Below are positions 42,295-53,229 of a stretch of 64,000 bases of DNA, in pieces. Source of the stretch: Tilletia caries (taxonomy: Eukaryota; Basidiomycota; Exobasidiomycetes; Tilletiales; Tilletiaceae); the NCBI GenBank assembly GCA_032718865.1, contig JALUTQ010000039.1, positions 1,612,001-1,676,000 of the forward strand, read 5' to 3'. A program made the position numbers and the translations under genes. Within the stretch, counting starts at the first letter, position 1; every line of letters begins with the position of its first letter. Below the pieces are notes generated by a model. The model saw only the letters and a list, made by a program, of their open reading frames with translations, had not been told where the DNA came from and made no database searches.

Positions 42295-43758
42295 TAAGGA
42301 TGCTCACGGAGCGCCCCGGAGTGCTCCGTACTCCGGGGCGCCAACTTCGGTGCACTCCGGGAGAATTTCCCAAACTTTAGCAGGACTCCGTACTCCGGGA
42401 AAATAGTTCCCACTCCACAGATTGCGCTCCGTACTCCGCACCAAAATTAGTTATTGATTTTATTTCACTCCGTACTCCTGCAAACTGACCAAAATCTCGC
42501 GCGCTCACTCCGCGCTCCGGGGAAATAGTTGCAGCACACAAATGCTTACTCCGCACTCCGGGGGCGCGGAGTACGGAGTTTTCGCAGAAGTCCGTACTCC
42601 GGTAGTCCGGTGCTATCATTGATGCAATGTATTTTTTTTGCCACATCACATACAGACTACCTTCCCGTCTTTCATCTTGTTCCTTCCACATCTTGCCAGT
42701 GGGAATTTCTTCCTTCCTTCCTTCCTTCCTTCCTTCTTGCCAGTGGAACATATCTTCCAAGAGTATCTTCACGATCGAACAGAGACTCTTCCATGAGTTC
42801 CGTGGCTCATGCTAGGCCGACTGGTTGCCGGTGATCCGTGTCTGGTCGCGTCGAATAGCGATGGGAAGGCGCAGGAGCCTCCCCAGGCTCGTCTGGAGAG
42901 TCAAGCACCATGAAATGAGACCAAAAAAAGAAGCAAGTGCCGAAAGGAAAGAAGGGAAAGCGTGATGAGTAAGGACTAGCTGACTGAAAATTGGATCTGG
43001 GAGGAGGTTGAGGAGAGAAGAAGAGTGAGAAGTGGGACAAAAGCAGGGGTACATCTTCAGAGCCTCTTTTGAGCAGTGTCTGACCCCGAGAACGATGCCC
43101 CAAGGCTCCATGCTTTGCCTGCGCAGGCCGCAGCGGCACAGAGGTCAGTGAAATAATGCCGTGATGGACAGATATCGCTCTTTTGTTGCAGAGGACCGGA
43201 GTAGACTGTGAGAACTGAGAAGACCGCAATAACCTTACGGGACAAACCTCATTCGGGGGCAGCTGTGGCCTGTGCTTCGGCGGCATCGGCCGACGGTCGA
43301 TCTATCATTCAGCCGCGTTGAACTATCAATGTCGCGTGACTTGAGAGTATCAATGTCGCGTGACTTGAGAGTATCAATGTCACGTGACTTGAGAGTATCA
43401 ATGTCACGTGACTTGAGAGTATCAATGTCACGTGACTTGAGAGTGCAGGAGCGCCCGGGAGTCCGGCGAAATAGTCGGGGAAACTGAAATCTTGAAAACC
43501 TCGCTCCGTACTCCGCACAAAATTTTGAAGTCAACTTTTCGTCGCTCCGTACTCCGGCCAAAATTTGGCCACAGCGCAAATCTTACTCCGGGCTCCGGTG
43601 CGGTTGGTGGTCCCGTGCTCCGTACTCCCGGACAACAAGAACAGCGGGAGTAATCATCCAAAAGCTCGCTCCGTACTCCCGGCTCCCCCGGAGTGAGCCC
43701 CGGATAATCATGACGCTCCGGTGAACCCACTCCGGGGCTTACTCCGTGATCATCCTTA
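42295..43758. mobile_element. Non-autonomous hAT-like element 2 (1,464 bp)
   Basis: Ends are TAAGGATGCTCACGGAG and, on the other strand, TAAGGATGATCACGGAG, each followed by a CCCCGGAGTG block, clearly related to element 1. Exact 8-bp target duplications flank it. CTCCGTACTCCGG words crowd both subterminal zones (42320-42605 and 43445-43740). The centre holds a 24-bp minisatellite and no transposase. Confidence 0.85.
43325..43444. repeat. 24-bp minisatellite, five copies
   Basis: Unit ATCAATGTCACGTGACTTGA plus GAGT, with the first two copies having GTCGCGTGAC in place of GTCACGTGAC. The later copies contain the palindrome GTCACGTGAC. Inside hAT-like element 2. Confidence 0.9.
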
Positions 43759-43766
43759 GCTGAAGG
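43759..43766. repeat. 8-bp target-site duplication, right side (hAT-like element 2)
   Basis: GCTGAAGG, matches 42287-42294. Confidence 0.85.
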
Positions 43767-46659
43767 TGCTGCATTGAAGAAGTTTGGAAACGCTGCGATG
43801 GTGAGGTCGGGAGAGCACGTGGAGCAGCAGCCCGGGGGTGCCGCCTCCTCGTCATGCGCACATGAGGTGGTGGCCAGTTGGTGTTTCTGGCGAAGAAGGC
43901 TGTATGGAGCGACCGAACAACGAAGGTTTCCAGCAGCAAGACCTCCGGTCACAGGCTCGAGGTCGGAAAGCAGGCTGCGTACGGTGGAAGGGCAGAGCCG
44001 TGCCGCGTGGGAGAGCGCCTTACGGATGCATCGCTCGCCGCCGGTGACAGCTTTGATTCTCGTGTCGAGGTCTTGCCTGAGCTTTGTGGTGGTTCGACTG
44101 ACGCTGCCGCTTTGACCCGGCTGGATCAGAATTCGAGAAGGAGCCATTAGAATTGCGTTTCCACCACGAGCCAAGTCTCGCATCGCCCTGCCAAAGTGCT
44201 GACACAACTCAAGCGCAGTACCCGGAAGAAGATACTGCACGATTTGTTGAATGTCGCGGAGGTCGATGCCCAATCCTCCCGCCTCAGTCGATATCAGAAT
44301 CCGGAGCACTCCTCCAGGCTGGAAAAGGACGCCCAAGATTTGCTGTTTCGATGAAGCTGAGGTTAAGGAGGTGAAAGGGAGCACAATACCTCCCAGACCT
44401 TTTCGACTGAAATGCTGTTCCAGTAGGTCAGCGACTGCATAGGCGGCAGCCCGGGTCTTGACGTACAACAGGGTCTTCGGAACGTCACCCCGCTCAGCAT
44501 AGTTCTGGTTGAAGAGCTGGAGAATGTCTCGATAAGTCGTCACTGCGTGTCGAAGCGGAAGAACGTGATAAAAGATGTTGGAACGATTGACCCCCACGTC
44601 GATCGTGAAGGTGCCTTTGAAGCCAAAATCGAGCAGTGGTAGAATCGATCGCGTCGTGGATGGTGGGAGGGTTGCGGACATAGCAAGAAGGGGCAGATGG
44701 GAACCTAGAAGCGCTCGCAGAGTTTGAATTTTGCTGAACAGCGGCCGGAATGGCAGATTCGTCCGGACAGATGGTGTCAGACCCCACGTCTCCACGATGT
44801 GGGCCTCGTCTACCACGATGCACTGAAGCCGAGAACGGAAGACATCGTTCTTCATAATCTCTCGCACAGTAGGGTTCGAAATCAGCGCTTCAGGCGACGC
44901 AAAGATAATTCGAGCCTGATTTGTGATCAGCTCGTCGTAGATGTGCTGGCGTCGTGTGGCCTGAAGAACGGTTCTATTGAGTCGGGGTGCAGAGTAAGTT
45001 ATCAGCAAATAGCAATAAGAATAGATGGGGAAAAGGAAGATCCCAGCGTCTAACGTAGCAGAGGCCAGAGCTGCAGCTGTGCGCATCAGACTACACGATG
45101 GACGATGGGTCAAAGCCCAAAGGTAGATCTGCACGGTGTACCGCAGTCTGTGCTTCATGACAATTCCGATTTCCGCCCGCGCTAAGCCCTGAAGCTGCAC
45201 CAGATCACTGATCACAATGCGTCCAAAGCCATCCACATGCTCCTCATCTCTGAGGAGTGAGTGAGGCCTGAGCCCTTGGCGCCTACCGCAATAGCTGATA
45301 CGCCTACCCTCTTGTGCCGTTACGCTGAGCCCCGCTTCCGCCGCCATCAATCGGAAGATGGAACGCATGCATCCTCTTCAAGACTCCAAGCAAACGAGAG
45401 TGAAATGCACGGGAAGGGAAAGGGGGAAGGGAAAGGGAGGGACTGCAGCTCATACTCACCGCGAACCACGGGCTGTTTCGATTTCCTCGGCCCCTGCTGC
45501 TGTGTGGATGGGCCCTGTTGTGACCTGACTCATCGAGATTGCTCGGATATCGGTACCTCGGAACTTTCGAGCCTGACAGAGACCGAGGGAAGGACGATGG
45601 AGGTACCATATGAGATTTTTCGTGAAATGAGGAATGATGCAGCGGAGGTCAGCAGTGATCACTTGAAGCGGCAAGATGATGGATGCACCGCAAACGCTAA
45701 GGCTTCATCTACACTCACATGATCGTCCTCCAATGAGACCAGTGGACACACCACAACGATGGTTTTCCCCGGCGAAGCCAGGGCAATCATCTCCACTGGA
45801 AGTGTTTTGCCTGCTCCTGTAGGCACGCCTACGATGCCATCCCATCCATTCATGATGCGCAAAGATGTTTCCATTTGCCAGGGTGTAGGTTGAAATGAGG
45901 ACGACTTCCGATGGGACTGTAAGAGCGAAAGAAGGCACCGTTCTTGATCTCGTATGGTGCTGTTCAGGGAAAATGTGAGCTCAGCATCCGCCTGTGCCGG
46001 TAATAACGTCGAAGAGGATGAAGCAACTGGTTGGAGGGAGGTCTGTGTATGCAGTAAGCGTGAACTCCGCCGCCGCTTAGCGCTGCGATCTTCGCCTGGA
46101 TCACCGAGATCATCCTCTCTCGGACGGCGATCAACGATGTTGCTGATGTCCTTTAGCGGCGTCATTGTTGCACTCGTTCGCTGTCTGCCGGACAGCGTCT
46201 GCTTCTAATCTGCTTCTTGGACAGCGGCTTGGTGGACGGTGGTTGGGTCGAACTGAAAGAGACCAAAACTCCAGAGACAAGAGGTGAAGAGGACATACAT
46301 AGGAGACCAAGAGGAGCGAAGACCAAGACTGGAAGACGAAAATGACGACATTACAATCTGAGTTTCAAACCCTCAGCTGGTCAAGTGTGAACCGCGGACC
46401 GCCTGTGATTGTCGAGTTTCGAGGGCCAAGTCTTCCAAAAATCACTACACACGGAGCATTGGTCCTGCTCAACAGATGGGTCTCCTGATCTCAAAATTAG
46501 CTGGGTGACTGTCTAGATCTCCGACGCCAGATATCTCGAGTTTGAGATTATGTTCATAGAGCAGGTTGAGAGTGGCGACGGTACGAAAGAGGGCCAAATC
46601 TACATCGGCGGTGGCCGTTCCCACTCGCAGCGACCACATTTGTCACGAGACCCCGCCCC

Positions 46660-47300
46660 AAGGGTCGGGTGTCTCAGCGAGACAACCGAGCATGAGGCGA
46701 TTGGCCCCGTAAGCGTTTTTTTGAATTGAGCCCGTAAGATGAGGCGATTCAGCCCGTAATTATCGGCGACTGAACCCATAAACAAAGGCGATTGAGCCCA
46801 TAAAGATGGTCGATTGGCCCCATAAGGCAGGGCACTGGCCCCATAAAAATCTCAAATCGCCTTTGGCGACCTTCCCTGCTTCCAAATCTTCCAGATAAAT
46901 TATTCTACAGCGGCCAGGGTGCCTGAAGTAACTGTACTGAGCTTCCAGGGTCATATCCGGTCATAGGGGGGCCGGGATGGCGGTCTTCGGCGACGTAATT
47001 CACTTTGAGAGCTCGTCGACGGGCGGAAACGCTTCACAGAAGCTCGACTTGTGTGTGAGCTGATCCCTCTTACATACCTGAAGGCCCGACCGGTCGTTTG
47101 GACAGGGTCAGTACACACTACCGCTCTATCCGGCTGAAATAGACATTACGGGCTCTGTCCACCATCTTTATGGGGCCAATCGACCATCTTTATGGGTTCA
47201 ATGTACTAATCTTACGGGGTCAATGCACCGAAATTGCGTTTTTTACGGGCTCAATCGACCATCTTTATGGGGTCACATGACCATCTTTATGGGGTCACTC
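46660..47300. repeat. Inverted arrays of a CCCATAAAGATGGTCGATTG-like motif
   Basis: Left of about 46860 the motif occurs some six times as GAGCCC(A/G)TAA(AGATGG)CGATTG variants. Right of 47140 its reverse complement (CGACCATCTTTATGGGGTC) occurs some six times. The two arrays face each other across a 280-bp spacer, the layout of a small non-autonomous DNA element. No sharp terminal repeat or target duplication was found. Confidence 0.7.
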
Positions 47301-47375
47301 AACCATAGATCGGGGTCAGTGCCGGGGTGCTCGGGGCGAACCGACCATAGATCGGGACATTCACCCGTTCTCGTT

Positions 47376-47837
47376 GTCGATTGGCCGACCCCGGTCGGTT
47401 TTGGTCAGTCGACCGACCGGGTCGGAGGACAAAGGGAACCGTCTGAAAACCGACCCCGTGTCACCGTGCACTCCAGACCACCGCTCTGACCGTTGTGACC
47501 CTGCGCTCGAGCCTCCTCTGGTCTCGAGCCGGGTGAAACCCCTTTAGTGTCAGTCCTGAAAATTGCTGAGCCGACTTTTAGAATTTCTCCCACACTGGTC
47601 TTATGGCTCAGACTGAAAGGCAGGCGGAGCCGGGGAACAAGGAAAAAGACGTCCGTATCACTCAGGTAAAATTAGGCAATCAGTTTTCGAAGTGTAAACC
47701 GGCCTATTCTAGGTCTGCTGAGACTTTTACGGCGTGGGGTCGATCAATAGACATAGGGTCGTTTCTAGAACATGGGGTCGGTCCTGAGTGGGTACCGACC
47801 CCGGGGGTCGAGTACCGACCGGGGTCGGCCAATAGAC
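47376..47837. mobile_element. Small terminal-inverted-repeat element (462 bp)
   Basis: The left end (47376-47399) and the reverse complement of the right end (47814-47837) share ATTGGCCGACCCCGGTCGGT, preceded by GTC and one variable base. CCGACCCCGG-type words recur inside. No coding capacity and no target duplication seen. Confidence 0.65.
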
Positions 47838-48152
47838 ACGACCTATTCCGCTGACCGCACATCAGAGGCAAACCGTATGGAAGAAGCGACTCCCATCAGT
47901 AAGTTTCCGGTGCCGATTCCGCCGAAGCACATACACAAGCACAACGCACAAGGCAGGGGCAGGGCCGTCTTTATTAATGGTCTTAACTTCTGGGGCTTGT
48001 TGGAAGTGAAACGGTTTAGCGTCGACAGTCCCGCGACATGTGAACGGGCGACAGCCGGTTGCCTTCACTTTAACTACCCCATGCCCCATACCGCCCCAGA
48101 ATCGACCAGCCCGACTACAGGGACACAGAGTAGATCTGAAAGCTGACTTGCT

Positions 48153-48405
48153 TCGAATGAATTTCAGGCGCGGGATAGTAATACAGTGAACGTGTCGAGG
48201 ACGTAATAAGGACGTCAAGGATTGTTGAAGTTGATGTTGGGTTCGTATTTCATAATGCCCGTCAGATTTGCTCGGCGCCAACTATGAGTGGACGCTTCGC
48301 TCGAACGGGAGCCGCCAGGGTTCCTGCTTGTGCTCCGAAAAGCTTGCCATCGAAAGCTTCGGTCTCCCTTCCGCCTCGCTCGCCACTTGCGACCGCATCA
48401 TACCG
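48153..48405. repeat. Segmental direct repeat, copy 1
   Basis: Matches 51352-51670 with small indels. It includes the shared blocks GTTGAAGTTGATGTTGGG and CTTGCGACCGCATCATACCG. It lies just downstream of membrane protein B. Confidence 0.75.
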
Positions 48406-48424
48406 CCAGGGTTCGGACAGATGA

Positions 48425-50222
48425 TTACAGGCTACGGCCGTCGCTTGGCCTGTTGCCGCTCAGCATGGGGTATTCTGTCGCTACCGGCTCCTGGGACGTG
48501 AGCGAGCTGGTGGAAGGATGCTGAAGATGCACCGGCGTCGCTTCGCTCGTGACGATTTGGCTTTCGCTGATCATCAAGTTGGCAGCGGCCGCTGCTGCCG
48601 AAGGTAGTACGGTGAGACCATGTCGGTCGCTGCTCCTTTTGCGATGCACGCAGTTGCTTGAGGGTGTGCCGCAGTCGGACGGGCAACCCGATTCCTCGTT
48701 GTGGGACCGTGACCAATGAGCCGCATAGTCTCCCGTAGTCGAGTCGGCAGCCGGACCGGGTGGGCGTGGATATTCGTAAACGTCTTCCTCGACGGTGGAA
48801 AGGTGCGGGTGGTCCTGGGAGACGGGCTGGAAAGGGAGCGACTGCACCAGCATGAGTTCGTCGTCAAGCGCAAAAGGCCTTGTTGGTTTCTTGTTGTCCC
48901 CGAACGGCGAAGAAGGAGCCATGCTGGTCGGCAACTTCTCCAACCTGGAGCCGCCAGCCGAGGTGCCTTTGCTGAACATGCCCGTGATGTTCCGTTTGCG
49001 GATGTATGAGAACGTGGAATTACCGGTCGAGGTGCCAAAGGAGGAGGGCCCTCCGCTTGAGTGAGAGTACATCGATTTCGGGTTAAGGGGCCGCGTTCCC
49101 TCGGCAAGTTCGACGTACAACCGGGTCGAGGCGGTAAGGGTGACTGCAGCGGTGGGCACCGCCAAGATTAGCGACATGATCGGGTTGAGGTGGGCAATGG
49201 TGAAGCCGGTGATCACCGCGTTCACCACACAAGTGACAACGAAGTAGACGATGCCTTGCTTGACCAGCGTTTGACCAATCTTGGTGGTGGAACCTTCGAG
49301 CCGCGCGATTCCGTACACCGTCAAAATCAGCACCGTCAAGTCGAAGATGATGGTCTAAATCACGATCGAAGCGCAGGATTCATCGTCAGTGTTGTGAAGG
49401 GAGAAGCAATAATGTCGGACCAGACGCTTGCGGTACTCACTACGATGTACTTTACGGAGTAATCCGTCCTGACGTCGGACCAAACGCACATTCCGGTCGT
49501 CCATGGCTTACCTGCGCCAGGCACCCACACCGCGGTAACCGAAGTGACGCCTTGACCCCACTGTGTGTGCAGAAAAAAAAGAAAAGGCCAACATGTGTGA
49601 GAATCATTGCAAGGTGGCCAGCATCCAAGACGGTTTGATCAAGCAACTTACCGCAGCTGCCAAGGCCAAGGTAAAGACGACGAGGAAGCTGGTGACCACT
49701 GTGCGAGCGGTGCGTTGGTAGACGCAGACGGTCCGAATAGCGAGCAGAATTGAGCAGCATAGGGTGACCAGGCCCATGAACGCTTCAGTCGCCTACATCT
49801 GCGCATCAAAAAAAGGAATAGAAATCCTATCGAGTCAGCCAATAATCCCTTCGGTGCCCCCAATGTGGTCAAGGTCACTCACAATGTGGTTGCAGTCGAC
49901 CTCGTTGAAGGTATACACCAGCACAACAACGAGTGCGATGTAGACCCACCAGGAGACCTTGGCGAGTAAGTAGACTGCCTGAGCCCACTTACGCTCTCGT
50001 CGTCCGGCAATGATCTGCCAATCGAAGTAGGCTGTGTTGATCTGTTCACGAACGACGGAGCCGACAGAGAGCCAGACGAGGATGATGATGGCCTCGAAGC
50101 ATTGCTGTTGGACGAGCTGAAAGATTAAGGCAGATCCGTTAGCACCCCTGGACCAGATGGTTGGTGAAGATATGGGAGAATGGAGGAAACAGACTACTCA
50201 CCTGACTGTGCCAGTCCACCAT
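48425..50222 (-). CDS. Multi-pass membrane protein B, paralogue of the gene at 34.7-36.5 kb
   Basis: The same five-exon plan starts MVDWHSQ at 50220-50222 and passes through WGQGVTSVTAVWVPGAGKPW and MTVLILTVYGIARLEGSTTK to a Ser/Pro-rich tail with conserved Cys pairs (GCPSDCGTPSSNC). About seven membrane segments are expected. In exon 3 the paralogue's ATGTGG is ATGTAG here. That TAG could end translation, or serve as an acceptor six bases downstream, which would restore the frame as ATEAFMGL. Sequence similarity to copy A is strong in the helices and weak in the tail. Function unknown. Confidence 0.65.
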
Positions 50223-51351
50223 GTTGGCCAGCGAGAGTATGTAAGAGAAGGAAAGTGAAAGCCTAGGACCGAGTCGCAATGAAGAAGGCCAGGGATTTGG
50301 ATGGAGAAGGGAAGAGAGGGTGGTGGCGATTCGGGAAGAGAAGATGGCGGCGATTTGGGAAGGTTAGGGATCTGGGAATCCGGTGGTCCTCTTAAGGCTT
50401 CCCGAAAGCGTCTTGCCGAGAGGTTGGTCTCTGGGTGAAGGAGTGCTGAGATCCGTTAACAACCACTCCTTGTTTCATGTGCTGCGACCTGGAAAACAAG
50501 AGCTATCAGCGGCTGGAGAAAATGACGGGTCGAGACCTGATCGAGGAGCCTGGAGGAGTCGGAATGGGACAAGATGGGCGAAGGAAGTCAGCGAGCTGTG
50601 AGTAAAGCCGGAGGGGAGGAAGAGATGTTTTGAGCCCTGCAAGAGTAAGAACTCAGGTATGTATGTACTCAGAACCCAGAGCAATGGGCCCACAGTCTGT
50701 GATTGAGGCGTATGCAAGTCCGCACTCGGCCCGAGGCAGAAGGAAGTCGGGACTGGCGGGGGGGCGGTGAGGCGTGAGGAGGGCATTATTCCGCTGCCTG
50801 CCTGCTCATCAGCTCATCGGAGGCAAGCAGAGAATTGAGAAACAGTGCCTGGATTGAGCGAGCACGGAGGTGGTGGTTGTATGTTGATCGTGCGTTGATC
50901 GACGAGCAGGGCTCCATGCTCCGCCGTCCGCACTGGGGCTTCTTGCCTGTTGGTGAAACTGAGACCGCGGACTGCTTACGACAGCGGGAACGAGATGCAT
51001 GCAGCATGTGGGATGCGTGGGATGTTGGATGTCAAAAATGTGCAGCATGTGCACGCAGCGTGCTCGGACTTCGGACATCGGACGTCGGATAATGTCGGAG
51101 TCCAGTCCAGCTCCCATCTTGCCCTCCCTTCCCATGCAAGAAGATAGAAACGACGAGCCCGACAGGGCCGTTCGACTTGGGGTATCCCATGTCCAAGCCC
51201 TGAGGAAAGAGTTGCTGTTATCATCGTTGCTCACCTGCCTAACACATAGCCGTTGCCAGCGCGCAGAGATTCTTACAACTTGACTCCCCCTCCTTCTCCA
51301 ACAGAAAACAAACATGATCGAGGGATACAGACCTGGAAAGGTGCCCTGCTC
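50223..51351. other. Intergenic stretch
   Basis: No supported gene. A long minus-strand frame (50809-51666) overlaps the repeat copy and lacks domain-like sequence. Confidence 0.5.
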
Positions 51352-51670
51352 TCGAACGAATCTCAGGCGCGAAATAGTATACAGTGAACCTGCCGAGGTA
51401 AGGACGTCGAGGATGAAGTGCTCGGCAAGTGCTTGAAGTTGATGTTGGGTCGTAACGCTCGTCGTATTTGATCCGCGCCAACGATGATGGGTCGTTTCGC
51501 TCAAACGGGAGCCACCAGGGTTCCTGCCGCTCGTGGTCGGCAGCAACGAGCTGCCTCCATCTTCCTTCCATTTCCGTACCAACCCCTGCCGTCTTGCTTC
51601 CAAAAGCTCGTCATCGAAAGCTTCAGTCTCCCCTTCCGCCTCGCTCGTCACTTGCGACCGCATCATACCG
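51352..51670. repeat. Segmental direct repeat, copy 2
   Basis: Similar to 48153-48405, with extra sequence near 51535-51600. Its right end overlaps the stop region of the copper-fist gene. Confidence 0.75.
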
Positions 51671-52979
51671 TCATCCCAGGCCCCGGCCTCGACCCTGCAT
51701 ACGTAGCGGTAGGAGTACCAGCTGCGGCGAACCGGTCCACATCAGGAATTCCGCTTGGTAACTTGAGTTCGAGATCGCATGCGCCGCAGGATGCGCAGTC
51801 GTCGGCCGGCTCTTCTTCATCCTCCTCCTCGTCGCCGTCGTCCTCGTCAGCGTCGTTTGCCGTTGTTGATGATATTGATGATGATGATAGTTGAGGGTGA
51901 GGTGAGAGCTGAAGATCGGCCCTGTCTACGTCTACGGCTCTCTTGGTTCGTTTCGGGGCGCGTTGTCCTTCTTCGTCCTCCGTTCTCCGCTTGGCCGATC
52001 TCTGCGGTTTCCTCTTAGAAGAGCCGCAGCACGAGCCCTGGGTGTCTCTGTCGACCTGATTGTATTGGGGCCGACCGGCGCAGGAGAGACAGCGACAGGA
52101 GCCCTTGCACGAGCATTTAATCGAGGCAGGACCCTGCCTGACGACGTTGATAGCTTGCAGAAGGGCGTCTATCCTCGGTTCGCTGTCGAGGAACGAAGGA
52201 GGAGGTTCTATGGTGGAGGAAGGAGCGAAAGTCTGAGATAATGTCGTGCCGGGCGGCGGCGGCGGCGGCGGAGGTGGTAATGAAGCGTAATGCCAGTCCG
52301 AGTTTGAGAGCCTGCTGTCGAAGGAAGGCGGGGGAGAGAGGAAGAGTGCGGGCTCGGGCGCGAGGAAGGACGTGGATGCGCCGACGTTGCTAGGACCGGC
52401 AAAGGACTGGATGGCGAGTGCGGCCTCGGCAGCTTGTTGTGCGACTTCGACGAGGCGAAGGGTGCTCGATGATAATGGTGATGACGATGGCGATGGCGAT
52501 GGCGATGGCGATGGCGATGACGATGCTGTTGCTGGTGCTGCGACCGCTCTTGACGAGGGCGAGGAAGAGGACGAAGCGGCGCCGAGGTATTTGAAGCCGC
52601 GCTGCTCATCCCTGAGTCTGTCCTTGCGCATGCGACGGGGCTGTGGTCCAGTGGAGATCTTGTACCCGCGCTGCCTGGCTGCGACGACGGCCGGGCCTGC
52701 TTCGATTTTGGGAATTGGAGCAAGAGCAGGAGCAGGAGCTGGAGCTGGAGCAGCAGGCACAGGTGGAGTGGGCGTGGGAGTGGGCTCGGGCTTGCAGTCG
52801 CACTTGGAGTGCCACGATGCTGTCCTTCGTTTCTCCTGGCATGCGTCGCACTGTGACCTGGGCCGACCTCGTGCGCGGATGGGGAAGAGCTCGCGGCCGT
52901 CGTTGTGGTTGCATTTGCCAGTGCGGTGGCCGATGATGCACTGCTCGCACGCAAACTTGACTCCCTCCAGCACCGGCAT
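51663..52979 (-). CDS. Copper-fist transcription factor
   Basis: The start at 52977-52979 gives [20 protein letters not shown], followed by [20 protein letters not shown] and [11 protein letters not shown]. This is the zinc-binding copper-fist DNA-binding domain of the Ace1/Mac1/Cuf1 group, including the (R/K)GRP minor-groove motif. An in-frame Met further upstream (53039) is less likely, because copper fists begin at or near residue 1. A central Pro/Ser-rich region precedes a second Cys cluster ([16 protein letters not shown] and SCCGS) and a third, CASCGACDL, after an acidic run, comparable to the C-terminal copper-sensing Cys motifs of Mac1/Cuf1. About 438 aa. It probably controls copper or iron uptake or detoxification genes; activator type cannot be told. 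Confidence 0.9.
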   Translation of the reverse strand: MPVLEGVKFACEQCIIGHRTGKCNHNDGRELFPIRARGRPRSQCDACQEKRRTASWHSKCDCKPEPTPTPTPPVPAAPAPAPAPALAPIPKIEAGPAVVAARQRGYKISTGPQPRRMRKDRLRDEQRGFKYLGAASSSSSPSSRAVAAPATASSSPSPSPSPSPSSSPLSSSTLRLVEVAQQAAEAALAIQSFAGPSNVGASTSFLAPEPALFLSPPPSFDSRLSNSDWHYASLPPPPPPPPPGTTLSQTFAPSSTIEPPPSFLDSEPRIDALLQAINVVRQGPASIKCSCKGSCRCLSCAGRPQYNQVDRDTQGSCCGSSKRKPQRSAKRRTEDEEGQRAPKRTKRAVDVDRADLQLSPHPQLSSSSISSTTANDADEDDGDEEEDEEEPADDCASCGACDLELKLPSGIPDVDRFAAAGTPTATYAGSRPGPGMTV

Positions 52980-53229
52980 TTTCTCAACCTGTGTTCTGTG
53001 TATGGTGCTCGCTGTCAAGATGGACGTCCTCGCCATCATCAGCGACTTTCTGATTTTATATGCTGGAGCTGGAGTGGGTCACGCAATAAACCAGCGAAAT
53101 CCACTCATCCACTCATCCACTTGCTTCCTTCTCATCCGCAACAGCGACGACCTCGACAGCGACAGCATCGACATCGACATCGACATCGACATCGACATCG
53201 ACATCGAGAGCGAGAGCAAGAGAGCGAAG
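52980..53229. promoter_or_regulatory. Divergent promoter, copper-fist factor and CLF1
   Basis: 250 bp. A (CATCGA)n hexamer array runs about 53166-53206, ending some 25 nt before the CLF1 ATG. Confidence 0.55.

Larger units (their letters stand above)
41842..46165 (-). pseudogene. RecQ-like DNA helicase gene interrupted by a hAT-like element
   Basis: The start at 46163-46165 gives MTPLKDISNIVDRRP. Walker A is GVPTGAGKT (about residue 113), followed by VVVCPLVSLEDD, the DEAH box IVVDEAHIVETWG, LAMSATLPPSTTRS (motif III) and ILISTEAGGLGIDL (motif V). These are superfamily-2 RecQ-like motifs of the repeated, often subtelomeric, basidiomycete helicase type. At least two introns precede the DEAH exon (acceptor before ATRRQHIYDELI). 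Coding sequence reaches NFFNAAPSA at 43759, is broken by the element 42295-43758, and resumes in the same frame as PAPESECTTTGTRSRAPP down to the stop at 41842. If the element is not spliced out, the product is truncated in the C-terminal region, after the helicase core. Confidence 0.8.

Noticed and set aside
43272..43487. Small repeat protein coded by the 24-bp minisatellite
   Set aside because: The open frame follows automatically from a unit that is a multiple of three; no start context or conservation.
50809..51666. 285-aa minus-strand gene between membrane protein B and the copper-fist gene
   Set aside because: Covers the direct repeat and downstream flank; no domain, and the matching copy at 48.2 kb does not keep the frame.
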